Below are positions 13,028-26,000 of a stretch of 64,000 nucleotides of DNA, in pieces. The notes beneath the pieces are model-generated. The model was not told the DNA's origin and did no database searches. It saw only the letters and a program-made list of their open reading frames with translations. Position 1 is the first letter of the stretch; each line of letters begins with the position of its first letter. The stretch is taken from positions 36,787 through 100,786 of the forward strand of contig NW_019776123.1 in NCBI RefSeq assembly GCF_001039355.2. Direction: 5' to 3'. The position numbers and the translations under genes were made by a program. The stretch is from Lingula anatina. Its lineage: Eukaryota; Brachiopoda; Lingulata; Lingulida; Lingulidae.

Positions 13028-13487
13028 GGGTTACATGATGAAACGATCCCAAAGAATTTAAACGAAGAAGCTAGAAGTGAAGAAAATGCCCCCATAGCTG
13101 CAGCTAGTTCTGCAGTCAAACCACCTGAAAATGAGGTATAGTAACATCTTTTAAGAATTAATATTATACTTGGGTATTATACTCATGACTTATTTTCAGA
13201 AAAAAAGATGTTTTCTATTTATCATTTAAGCTTTTTGTGATACTGTTAATGGATAACCTTAATAAATTCGGCATTGCCATTTCTTTAAGTTATTATTACA
13301 TTAAAACATAATGTTTAAAGACATTATTTTAGAACATGTTCCATGGTGTATATTTTCCAGCCTCCGAGCAGAGACACTGGTGGTGAAACAAACTGCCATA
13401 GAGACTATATTGCCAGAGAGGATGCAGATAGCAAAAATGCAGAACAGCAATACAATGGAACACGTGACTTCACAAAGCTCATTAAAA
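13028..13487 (+). CDS. Gene A exons 1-2 seen: acidic disordered linker
   Basis: Exon 13028-13135 (phase 0 in and out) begins GLHDETIPKNLNEEARSEEN and matches gene B exon 56001-56069. Exon 13361-13487 begins PPSRDTGGETNC and matches gene B exon 56317-56515. Both are rich in Glu, Asp, Asn and Gly with no predicted fold. Upstream exons comparable to gene B's coiled coil were not found. Confidence 0.7.
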
Positions 13488-16400
13488 GTACATTAAATAA
13501 TGTCTAATTTTAGAGCATGTCATGATTTCGTTATTTGTCTGTTGTATTTTCATTATGGTGTTTTTACTGAGAAGTGACTGCCCATGGTTTATTATGGTGG
13601 GGTAAAGTCTTGCAAACAAGTTCGTAAATTATGTCATTAAAGTTCAGATCATATCCTCTACTTTCATTAGGCATGTACATGTACAGGTATATTTAGTCAA
13701 CAAAATCTGCGTATGCCCATGTGACGAAACTGAGAGTTGGTGTAACTCTTCATTTAATGATACAGCTAAGTGTAAGCCTAACGTCAGTGGGTCAAAATCA
13801 AAGGTGAGGCTTACCGTGCAAATTAATGGGCACCGGACTTTTTATGATGGGGGACTCTCTGTCACATCACACATGTTTCAAATTTTAAGTGACAAGTTCT
13901 ATTTTAACCTTTTACCAAGATAGTGCATTTCTTTCCTTTAGATGGCAACACAGCTTTGACGGAGAGGAACAGAAAAGCCTTGATTTCAAATTTTTGCTTT
14001 CTGAAAGACAATCTCCGTCCCGTAATTATCAGCGTGGCAGATTACATGTTCAGCAAGTTTGTTCTTCCTGAACACCATCTCGAAGCCATAGAAAGTATGA
14101 AAGTTACAACAGAAAAATGTCGGTATCTGGTAAAGGACATCCTTTTACACTCAAGCGAGAAGACATTCTGGGTTTTTATGGAAGCGTTGGAGCAAAATAA
14201 GTGCGAATTCATTGTTGACAAGCTGCTTAAAGTCCTCGGTAAGATGCAACTTTACCCCAGTAATTGTTAAACAACGTTTTAAAATGCACTTAGTGAATGC
14301 AGTTAGTGAATTTTTTTCTGAGATTGAGAAGTTTTGAAAGTCATTTAAAGGATAACAACTGTTCGTTTTGGCCAAAAAATTTTTTTTCTGGGGTAAATGA
14401 CAATTTTCTCCATACTAACCCAAAGTTAAAGAATCCATTCCAACATTCAAGGTTAGTCCCCATTATTTTAATTTTTATTATGTAAAAATCTGTTAAGAGA
14501 TCATTATAGAAGGTAGCCATCAATGAAAGTTGCATGGCAAGCACAAATTTTAGAATAATTGCAATAACCACTGTTTTGGTGGAAAATAGAATTAATTATA
14601 TTTCTCTGAGTTGTTTACACAAAATTTATTGTTAGATATGATCTCATACGAAGAGTTATTACCCCTTTAATAAAATGGCTTGCATTGAACTCTGAGTAGC
14701 AGGGTTGTTTACACCTGATAAACATCTCGCTAAAAATCCAGATGACAAGGATTTATTTTCTTTTTATAAACCATATTAATTATTTCTTTCATTACTTGTA
14801 GGCAAAATTGATGTTAATGGACAACTTAAGGTTGTAGTTGACTTTCCGGATGGAAGGAAAGCACAAGAAGAAGCTCAGCGATGCCTCCAAAAAGCAAGGT
14901 GTAGTGTTGAGGAGTACATATTCAACAATCCAGACAGGAAGCCCTCGATGTGCGACGCTATAAGGAGCGTCATGGAACATTTGAACTTGACTGTTAATGA
15001 CACAACTAGAGGATCCATTTTGATGAATATGAAGTTTTACACCGTTGAACAATTAGATGCATTCTGGATGTGGGTCAAAAGTCGGCGACCTTCACCTTTA
15101 TCAACATCCTTGACTGAGGTCATTTTGACAGAAGAAATCCGGAGAATGGTCCCAGAAGATATTGTCTTATCATTAAGTACAGACATGGATCTAGATGAGT
15201 ATTTGAAGAAGAGGCGTAGATTGCTTCATGGTAAGTGTTGAATAACGCAAAGGCCAACCTCTGAAAACCTAGTGAGTGGAAATTGCATTTTTGTTGTGGT
15301 GGTTTTCTTAATAGTTCTAAAAACTCCAAAAAACACTGTAAGTAACTAATGTACCGGATAACACTGCACTGAAAAATAACTTAAACTAAGTTAACAAAAA
15401 TTGCAACATATTCAATGTTGAGAAGGAAATAGTCGACGTACTGGAAAGTATTACAGAAATGTACAAATGCTATATGAAAGGGGTATTTTACTGTATCTAG
15501 CTTGGAAATGGTTACAGAATTTATGATGTTATTTTAGGTGAGCTGCCTATGACGTCAGATGACTCAAATGTCGGAAGACAACCACAGAAAGAGCGTAATC
15601 AAAGCTTGTTGTGGCTGGACATTGTCGGTGAACCGAAGGAGGAAGCTAACCCGAAGGTTCTTCTGGAGTGGGCGTATGAAAGTGGATATAACGATCCCCT
15701 TCCTATGCTCACTGAGAAGTTTCCGCATACTTTTATTGGTTTCGACGAGAAAGATTTCAGAATAGAAAGACTTAACAAACTTATAACGTACAAAAACGGT
15801 CGAATATCACAGTTGATTGCTAAATCAGAGGATCTGGCAAAGAAATTATCACAAGCAGAGCATAAGTTGAAAAATAAGGAATTATTGGCATATGTAAGGA
15901 AAAGTTATTACATGGATATAGGAGAGATTCATCGGTCACTTACAGAAGATCTAAATTTACTGACACAGAGCAATTCAGACATCCAGAAAGATTGGAGAGG
16001 CTGTGAGTCAGACCTAGCAGGACCTGTTAATGAGCTGCCAAAAGATAATGGCTTGCAAGCAAGTTTAGGAAAGAGTTTTCCAGCACAAAACAATGTGGAA
16101 AGCCATAGAGATGGGAGAGACTGTGATTTGGAACTAGCACAGCCTGTTCATGTGCCCACAGGTGAAGTCAACAGTGATAAAGAATGTGCTTTGAAAACTA
16201 ACAGTGATGATCTAGAGCTGCCAAAAGACAGTGGCTTGCAAGCAAGTGGAGGGCATGCAGAGGAACCTTATGATGATAGTAAGTTGAAGCAAGGGCTGAT
16301 GCAGGATTTTTTGAAGAGGGGTCTGATTTTTTGACAGACCTTGGATTGCGAGGCTGACCCTCACCCCCTTGGTGTAAGGTTTGGGGCACGTTTGAATGTC

Positions 16401-18245
16401 CTGTAAAATTTATGTGTTTTAGAGGGCAAATGGTGCCATTTGGTATGATTTTGAACCATGACTCAGCTAGACATTAGCAATTTTTTCATCAGAAATCGAA
16501 TGGGGTGAAAGGGACCTCCACCCCCCCCCCCCCCCCCTCACCCAAATCTGCCACTGAGTTGGATTATGAAATATAAGTTGGCCATTTTTAACATGTACTG
16601 ACATTCTTTTTTTGCAGTAGTATATGGTGTATAGAGAGTTTTCGTCCAGTTTTCTGTTACTTTCCAATCCAAGGTATTGGAAATGTGAGGTTGGTAGGGC
16701 ACAGTTTTTATTTGCCTCATCCCCAACTTGAAGGAATTTTTTAAAAATTAAACTCAACAATACATGTGAACATTTTTTAGCCATTATTTCATTAATTTCT
16801 ATTCCCCTTTAGCAAGGGGTCAGGAGCTGAGATCATCACATCTCATTGATGCTTTGTTTTTTGTTTTACTTTCACTTCATTGTTCTATTTTGCAATTCAT
16901 TTCATTCAGCAGGTTATTTATATGGACAGCACGTGCACAGGGACGGAGGGCGGGTTCGTGGTTTGAGTACAGTGATTTGTGTGGATACTTCCAGAAGCAT
17001 GGAAGGAGAAGCTTTCACTGACATGAAAAATGCAATACACAAGATTCTTTATGGTGAGATATACCCACATAAGATACCACGATACATACGTGATCTTTAT
17101 TGTGACACACTGTTTAATGTGTCTTCTTTCTAGAATATATACAGGGTACACTTAAGAACTAATATACTCTTTAGAAACTTTCATAATATAATTTTTACCT
17201 CTGCCAAGAAGGTTATGTTTTCACCCCTGTTTGTTTGTTTGTTTGTTTTTCATCAACATAACTCTAAAGGTTATGGATGAATTTAATTACCATGTTCTAA
17301 GATACATATACTGACAGTCAATGAAAATGCATCAGAAAACTTTCTTGTACTTTTTTATCGAGAATTAATTCCAACCAAATAAACAAGTAAAAATTTTAAT
17401 GATCTTTTCTGACTCTTTATACCTACTGGGTCCTCAAAAGGCAATTGATCTAAGAAAAAAAATGGGAAAGTATAGAAAAAATATTTATATGAATAGAAAA
17501 GAACATTTTTCATAGCCTAGGCCTACTTAGATTATTTAATTAAAAAATGCTACATGTAATTAAAAAAATCTTTTCTGACCTTTTTTATTTCACCTTGTGT
17601 GACCGAAAAATGGGTCATATTTTACACGAAAACTGTTATTTTCTTAATGTGCCAAAGGAAATTAAAATATTATTTGATAAATAAATGATTAGTTTTCATT
17701 GACTGTCAGTATATATATAGCTTAAGGTTTCAAGATGCGTGCATTTTCCAACTAATGTTATACATGTAAAGCAGTATGACAAAATTAGAATGCTTAATAA
17801 TAAAAATAAATAACTTAAATATCATAAGGCTCCATATTGTATTTCAGATGCAAAATACACATACAATGTGTATGAGTTCAAGGAGTTAATCGGGCTGGTC
17901 GAATGTGGGTCAGGGTTAGATAGTCGGACTTTAGTGAGCTTAACGGACAACTATGACCGGATACGACAGGCCCTAGGTAGGTGAGAGAAAGAGAGAGAGA
18001 GGGGGAGGGGGATTTTGCACTGAATGTCCATGTGTGCATGCATGTAGACAAGTGTGTGTATGCAATACACTGACTTCCTAAAAAGAACTGTGAACTGAAC
18101 TTTGTTAGCTGATATTTGATGACCTGTTGAACCTTAATAGAGTTTTCATACAAATTCAGCTGGATTTGTTGACATTGCTATTTTCTGGTTACAATGACTC
18201 ATTAAGAAGATATATAATGCTTTGGTGTTAGAGCTAGAATGTTTA

Positions 18246-18306
<61 letters not shown>

Positions 18307-21300
18307 CATTGTGTTTGTGTAAGAGAGAGAAATTAACTTGATCTAATGCATACATGTATCTGTCTAAAATAACTAAATTTTTAAACAATTCTTATTGTTT
18401 CCAGCTGGCCTTAAGCCAGGTGGTATGAGTCCATTAGCAGCAGGCATCAGTAAGTCATTTCATGAACTACTCCGACATGGTAAGTTAATATGCCCTTTTT
18501 TCGCAGTTACAAGTATGAGATACCAAAATTCCATTTTAATGCAACAATGTAACTTTGATACTACATAAGTTTACATATTAATTGGCATCCATAATTGTGG
18601 GGATCCACAACTCAAACAATCATAGTAATATTCACAATATTAGACATATCTCTGTGTACACATTAAGGTTGTTATTTCATTTTACCATGGAATTGCTGAA
18701 TTTCCAGTGTTGCAACTAGTTTTTTAAGCATTTGACGTGGTGCCTTACATAATGTAGTGTCAGAAACTCAATTGTTCAAATTCACAAGTTTCATAATATT
18801 TATTCTGAGTACATTAATGGAAAGTGGAATATAATCATGATAATTTTACTGGTTCTGTTAGCTAGCAGACAGATGCAAAGGGTTTTGGTATTCACGGACG
18901 GTAAACCAACAGATGAGAACGACTTTGGGAACATGGATGATTTGCCTAGAGCATCATCAACGGTATGGGACTCATTGTGTTTGATAGGATTCATATGCTC
19001 TTTAAAATTTGTAAAGTATATGTATGTGGTGTTAGCCACCGATTTGGAACAAATGACAAGTAAATTTGTTGAAGAGATATAGTTCATTTTGTCATTTGAC
19101 CAGTGGCAATTTGAGCGTACTGTTTTAAGTTAAAAACTATGTTGTAGCCTTTTTTTTATTATTTGTGGGTTGGATCTTTGAATCAGTAGTAGCTGTACTA
19201 AGTCTACTAGTAAGTGACTGGAACAAGACCTGAAATGGTCTGAATCTACAACTTTCTAATTCCTCCATGAACTAGTTGGTTATACAAAACTAGATGTTGG
19301 TTAAAAAAAAATTACATGTTTCATTCCTTATACATAACACAACTGATGGAATTATTGAAGGTCTCTCCTCTTTCTTATTATGAATTTGATAAGGAAAAAT
19401 ACAGACATACTACATCATATCTATATGTACATTAAATATTAAGTTGATGAAGCTCATTTAATATGTCTGTTTAAAATCCATCTGTGATCCTAAATTTCAG
19501 AATTCATTGATACTAGTATTTATTTTCAGGGTAAACATCTAGTCCTGAACACTGTCCAGAATCCTGTCACTGAGGATCTGTTACTCTATGTCAGAATACA
19601 TTTTGTTGGCTGTGGAAAAAACTGTGACAAGGTAGGTACATGAGATGTTTGAGTTTTGAAAGTTATTTATTTTTTCTCTCAGATTGAATGCAAGTCAGTA
19701 ATCCAAAAATCTTAAACTTATATTTTTTTCAAAAAGCAGGTTCTTTCGAAAAGCAGCATTATCAGTATACATTTATGGTAATTATTAGGGTTTTTTTGCA
19801 CAATTTTGATGCAAGCCTTATATTTAAAGGGATAACAACTCTTCGTATGAAATCTATATTTCACAATAAATACATGTACATCGTAAACAACTCAAATTAT
19901 AATATATTCTATTTTACCACAAAACAGCAGTTATAGCAATAAATGTTAAATCTGTGCTTGTCATCAGACCATGTGACCTCTATAGATGGCTATACTTTGT
20001 AATAATCTCTTAAGAGATTATTAAAAAAAATTATAGAAAAAAACATGGACTAACTTTGAATGTAGAAATGGATTCATTAACCATTGGTAAGTATGGGAAA
20101 ATTGCTGTTTACCCCAGGAAAATTCATCTTTTGGCCAAAATGAACAATTGTTATCTTTTTAAGTGACAAACCATATTTCTGTTTTACATTTTTTCTGAGT
20201 GGCTTTGTTAGGCAAAAAGGCAAGTTGCTTCTAAACATCTGCAAGATTGGATTAGTTTTACAGTAATTTTTTTTCACAATTTTCGCAATTCATGTTTGCC
20301 CTCATACATATCAAACCATATTTTTGTTTAGAATAAATTTAATAAATGGATTTGGTAAAGAGACAAGTTGCTATCTGCATTGACTAGCTTGTAGCAATCC
20401 ATTTATTTGAATTATTTGTTCAATGATGAAAAATAAAGGAAATATTATCTAAAAAAATTAATGTGTTTTTCTACCTGAGAGACATGGCCTTAATTGTCAC
20501 ATGATGTACTAATAACTTAAAAATAATATTTTATCAATCCAATAAAATATACAATATATAATATCGGGAATCATTTGCCTTGTAAAAGCAGTTTTGTTAG
20601 TAATTCCTGCAATTTTCTGCATGAGGGTCATACTTTAAATTGAAATATTAAGATGATTAACATAATTATGTGCTTCATTCCATACTCTTTTGCATGGGAA
20701 CTACAGTACGTACATGTATGACAAGGTTGTACATGTGTATGAACCTCAGAGTATGAAATAACAGCATTGCAAAAAAGCATCTGGTTTTTTTAGCGAAGTT
20801 TTATTTTAAAATTTGGAGGAGTGGCATAAGAACTATTAGTGCTTTTCTAGTTATTTCTCAGGCTGGATCATATACATGAGATGAAAAGGAAAAAAATGTT
20901 GATTAAATCTTGCTGAAATTCTACACAAAAAAGTAGCATTCCTCAAGATAATTGTACCACCAGCGCAGACGGGACTAAAACACATGGTTTTAGTCCCGTC
21001 CGGTCCATCCCACTGCTCCGCCGCTATGTTAACGTTACCGCTTCTCTTCTTAGACTACAAGGGCCTGCGAACCCATCTCATGGATTCAGGTCACGTATAA
21101 TCTCAGCTTGTTCCACGTAAAATTAGGGCTTCATCAGTGCTGGGGTCTAGGTGTGGCGCTCTTCCCAATGCACCCTTGTCAAAAATTGGCCAAATTAAAT
21201 GCTAATTATCTACCATACCGAAGGAATTATGGGAAAAATTTCTACAGACCGCTCACCGAAAGTCATATGTGAATATTTCAAATATGCGGCCAAAATTTTT

Positions 21301-23009
21301 AAAAAATTCATCTTTACAAAAAAAAAAACCATTTATGCTGATATTCAGAAACTACACAGATCTAACCTAAAATATTATTGGCAGGTGTTTACCCTTCAGG
21401 TCATCTTTCATTTCCGTGAGTTTGGGGTCAATCGGGGCATTTTCACGAGAGCAGCGGCCATTAGATGCCGAAACGGAAATCTCTCTCTAATTCTGGAACC
21501 GTTAATGCTAGAGACCTCTTTTTTTTGCATTTGATAGAGCATGCCTACCGTGATTCTAGATTCCAGTAATACCAGCTCAATCCTGATTTCATATATAACC
21601 CATATCAGCAATACCAGGCTCTAGCGAACACAGTCAAGCTGTGGGCGTTCTTCTTCAAAATTTTGCCTGGGGCGCTTCCATATTTGGAAGTTAAATGTGT
21701 CGTACGTCATAGCTGTGTCTGCCTGGATCCATATTTGGATGCATAAGTCTCGTATACGTCACAGGTTTGGCCGTCTGGAGCTGCCTTTTCCGCTGACGTT
21801 ATCTCGTGCAAATGAGACAAGAAGCAAAGTGGCTGACACAGAGTTAGAAGTTTGAATTAAGAATATCTTGCAGTCGGTGGTCAGTGCCACAACACAAACA
21901 ACATTCTGCTTTAAAAACTGATTTTGGTGTAGCCCTTATAGTGGTATCGGGCATACAGTGTAGCTGTCAAACTTAATTGGCACACGGCAAGCACGTGTAT
22001 TGTGTTCATACCTCCAGGGGCAAATCTTTTTTGATAAGCAAAAAATACAAAAACATTGGATATATCTTTTCTTTTCGAGGAATTTTTATTTCACTTTACA
22101 TGTGAAATACAGTAAATAAAATTAAATAAAACAGAATTAAATCTGTTTTACATTTTAATTTTGATTTCATGACATTCAGCTGCAGATTCACTGTGGAGCA
22201 GTTCCTTTTTGGTTTATGTTCAATTTCCATCAATCAAAAAGGAACTGTGGAGCAGTTCCTTTTTGATTGATAGAAGTTGAACATGGTCGCTGTTCCTCAG
22301 AGCCACTGTGAAGCTATTACGTGAAAACGTTTCAATAGTTAACAATCTAGCTTCACAGTGGCTCTGACACTCGAGGGTAAGCATGCCAAGCCCAACACTG
22401 AAGGTGGTCTTTTTTTTTTCGTCTAGTATACGAGTCTAGAAAAGATAACATAAGGCTTGGTGAGACAGACAACTTCTAGTCAAAAATGACATTATTTCAT
22501 GAAATTTGAATTTTTGGGACTTCCGAGCACCTCCCATTTCAAGAATTTCAACCGAAATAACCTTGTCTTTATTTCAATTAATTTCTTCTGTAGGAAATTT
22601 AGGGCACATTATTGTAACTCCAAAATTGTAACATTTAGTCCCTTATATCTCCAAAACTGGCAGAGATAGCTCCATAGTTACTATTGAAGTTGAATAGGAA
22701 GTCATATACTGGCAATCTAACTGTGACCTTGAAATTGACCTTTGACCTACATGTACTTTTCGCCAGGGATTGAACTTTGCAACATTTAAGCCCCTTATAT
22801 CTCCAAAAACTGGCAGAGATAGGCCCATAGTTTTAACTGAAGTTGAATAGGAAGTCATATGTATATATATATACTGGCAATCTGTGTTCTTGAAATTGAC
22901 CTTTGACCTACTTTTCACCAAAAACTGAACTTTGCAACTTTTCTGTCCCTTATATCTCCAAAACTGACAAAGAAACGCCCATATATATATATATATACTC
23001 AGTATATAT

Positions 23010-23070
<61 letters not shown>

Positions 23071-26000
23071 CTATTGAAGTTGAATAGGAAGTCATATGCT
23101 GGCAATCTAACAGTGACCTTAAAATTGACCTTTGACCTTCTTTTCACCATGAACTGAACTTTGCAACTTTTCTGTCCCTTATATCTCCAAAACTGGCAAA
23201 GATATACATGTACGCCCATATTACTATTAAATTTAAATAGGAAGTCATATACCCCCGCGGTACTGGCAATCTAACAGTGACTTTATAATCAACTTTTGAC
23301 CTGATTTTCACCATGAACTGAACTTTGCAAAAATTTTTTCCCTTATATCTCAAAAAACTAGAAGAGATAGGCCCAAAGTTACTGTTGAACTTGAGTAGGA
23401 AGTCATATACTGGCAATCTAACTGTGACCTTAGAATTGACTTTTGACCTACTTTCTTGATTAACAGCACTTTGCATGTTTTCTGGCTTTTAAATCTCCAA
23501 AATTTGGAAAGAAATGCCCATGGTTACTAGTGAACTTGAATAGGTAGTCTTATATTGTGATATTGAAATCGACCTTTGACCTACTTTTTCACCATGAACT
23601 GAACCTTGCATATTTGCTCACCCCTCATATCTTCAAAATTACCAGAGATATGCCCAGTGTTGCCCCTAGGTTTTCTCTTTTGTCAGCATATATGCAACAC
23701 TAACAATACATTTTAAGAAAAACCAATAGGCCTATTGTCTAGAAAATCACAGGAGTGATAAATTTTAGGAAAACACAGGTCAATTAAAAAATCTGCTTGA
23801 TTGTACCATTTTTAGTTATATTTTTTCGCATTTTTTTCTTTTTGCATATTTTGAGAACTCTTGTTGATTGCATATTAAAGAGCTTGTCAAGCACAAGACT
23901 GGTGGTGGTGTCCCCCCAGCAGGCAAACGACATTGATTCTATGTTGATTCAACGCTGATCCACCAAAATTAACGTTGATTCAACGGTGAATCAATGTCGT
24001 TTGTCTGCTGGGCCTTTTTTTTTTTTGGAGGGGGGGGTTCATCTGAATGTGCTTACTCCAGCTTTTGGTACAATATCCGGAGGCGGTATTGCCTCAAGTT
24101 TAAAACCCAATTTATCTCCAGGGATTTCTAGAGTATGCAGCCAAGGCAGGAAAGGGAGAATTCTTCAGAGCAGATGACGAACTAGATGTCCGTTGCCTGG
24201 GTGGATACTACAGACGACTGGTGGGAGATAATTAATTAATTTTAATTTAAAAATCAATGTTTAACTGAAAATTTAGACAGTACAACTAGTTGTGCCGTAT
24301 AAGGTCATTAAATATATCTGTGTCTGGGGTAGCGCTAGCAATTTTTTTCGCTTAGCCAAATCACCACTGTTTTTGTCATTTTGTCAATTTGTTATCAAAA
24401 TGGTTATGACTTGACTAAAACAAGTCAAATCAAGGCCGTTTTCTTTAGCTAATTAAGGCCAGTTTTAGCATTGGCTAAATTGGCGAGTGTTAGCACTACC
24501 CCAGTGTGTATCTTTTAACAGTTGTTTTGACTTTTCTTAAAGTAGGTTTAAGCTATCTACAGATCTGTCGATTACTAAAATGGCTATTGAATATATACAA
24601 CATAAGTTGTGTATTTTTATTTTTATATAGTAACATGGATTTATATTTTGATAAATTAATAATTTAATTGGTTGATAATGAATAAAAAGAAATAGAAACA
24701 TGGTTAATTTCTGATTTATCTCTTTGTAGGCTTGGGTTTCCCTTTTCATCAGGCCTATTCAAGGTAAGAAAACAGCAATAGTGAACTTTGGCCCTTTGTG
24801 CCTATTTATTAATATGCATTTTTGTGGTTTTAATTATAACCTACAGTACATAATCTACATTTTGCTGGTAAAAAAATTATTTTACGTTTTTCTTCTATAG
24901 GAAAGTTACTCAACCAGCTTGTTAATGACAAAACCAAGTTTTCAACATGGATGCATGCTACAAAGAGCACAGAAATATTTGACACAGATTTGAGTGACTT
25001 TGATGTGGTAATCAATGATTAAGTAATGTAAAAGAACAGTCTGCGATATGTAAATGATAAAATGACTAATGTTGGTCAGTCATTTTTGCTAATTCCTTTA
25101 TTTCTGTCTTGGACATGATAATCTTATGTCCAAGTTTCTGTCTTTAGTATGTAGCTATAGTTATCATCTGAATAAGTATTGGATATTGAAAAAGTAATGC
25201 ATTTGGATAGCATTCGATATAATAATATAATAATTATCATGTAAGCCATAAGTTATTTCTTATTTTAGTTGCATTAAAGAGCTGAGATTGTGGCCAAATG
25301 TCTCTATTTTCAGGATGAAATGCACAAAATATTGCAAGCTTTGGTTAAAGAAGACCCACGTATACAGCGTGACCTGCCGCTGGGGATGCGTGTGAGACGA
25401 GGACCTGATTGGGAATATGGTGACCAAGATAATAATGGTCCAGGAACTGTGACAGGATATAGAAAGGGAGGTAAGTTAAATACTTTTCAAAGGATGATTA
25501 AAAATAAAATGACAAAAAAGGTGCTGATACATGTAGTTCAGTGTAGTCTGATGCCTTTTGTTGGGCCTGGGAATTTGACCTTTGCAAAGCACTCAACAGG
25601 AAATGCACTTGGTTGCGTTTGACATTTTGTGCATGTCTTTGCTGAAAATATGCAGTCGCACTTTGCACTTTCCATTGCACTTTGCAGGTAAAGATGCCTT
25701 TGGCTATAATGTTCATTTATTAAAGGTTGGATTAAAGTTCAGTGGGATCACAGCGATGAAGATTTTGTCTATCGGTATGGCCATGAAGGACGTCGAGATT
25801 TGAGAGCGGTGGATGAGCCACGGATTTTGACGAAGGATGAATTAATTAAGCCTGGAGTTAAAGTCAGGCGAGGTAAGTATTGACATTTAATTTGGAAAAT
25901 TGTTTTATCATTATAAATTTTTAGATTGAAGATAATTATAAGAATGAGGTGCAAATTTAAACCCTGCTTAATTAAAGGGATAATAACTCAGCGTATAATA

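Noticed and set aside
14151-15329. Minus-strand open frames over the CARD and TRADD-N exons
   Set aside because: They are antisense shadows of gene A exons. The plus strand has matching splice sites and a conserved paralogue.
22643-23476. Repeated Lys/Val-rich minus-strand frames
   Set aside because: They are translations of the minisatellite and TA microsatellite in gene A's intron, not genes.
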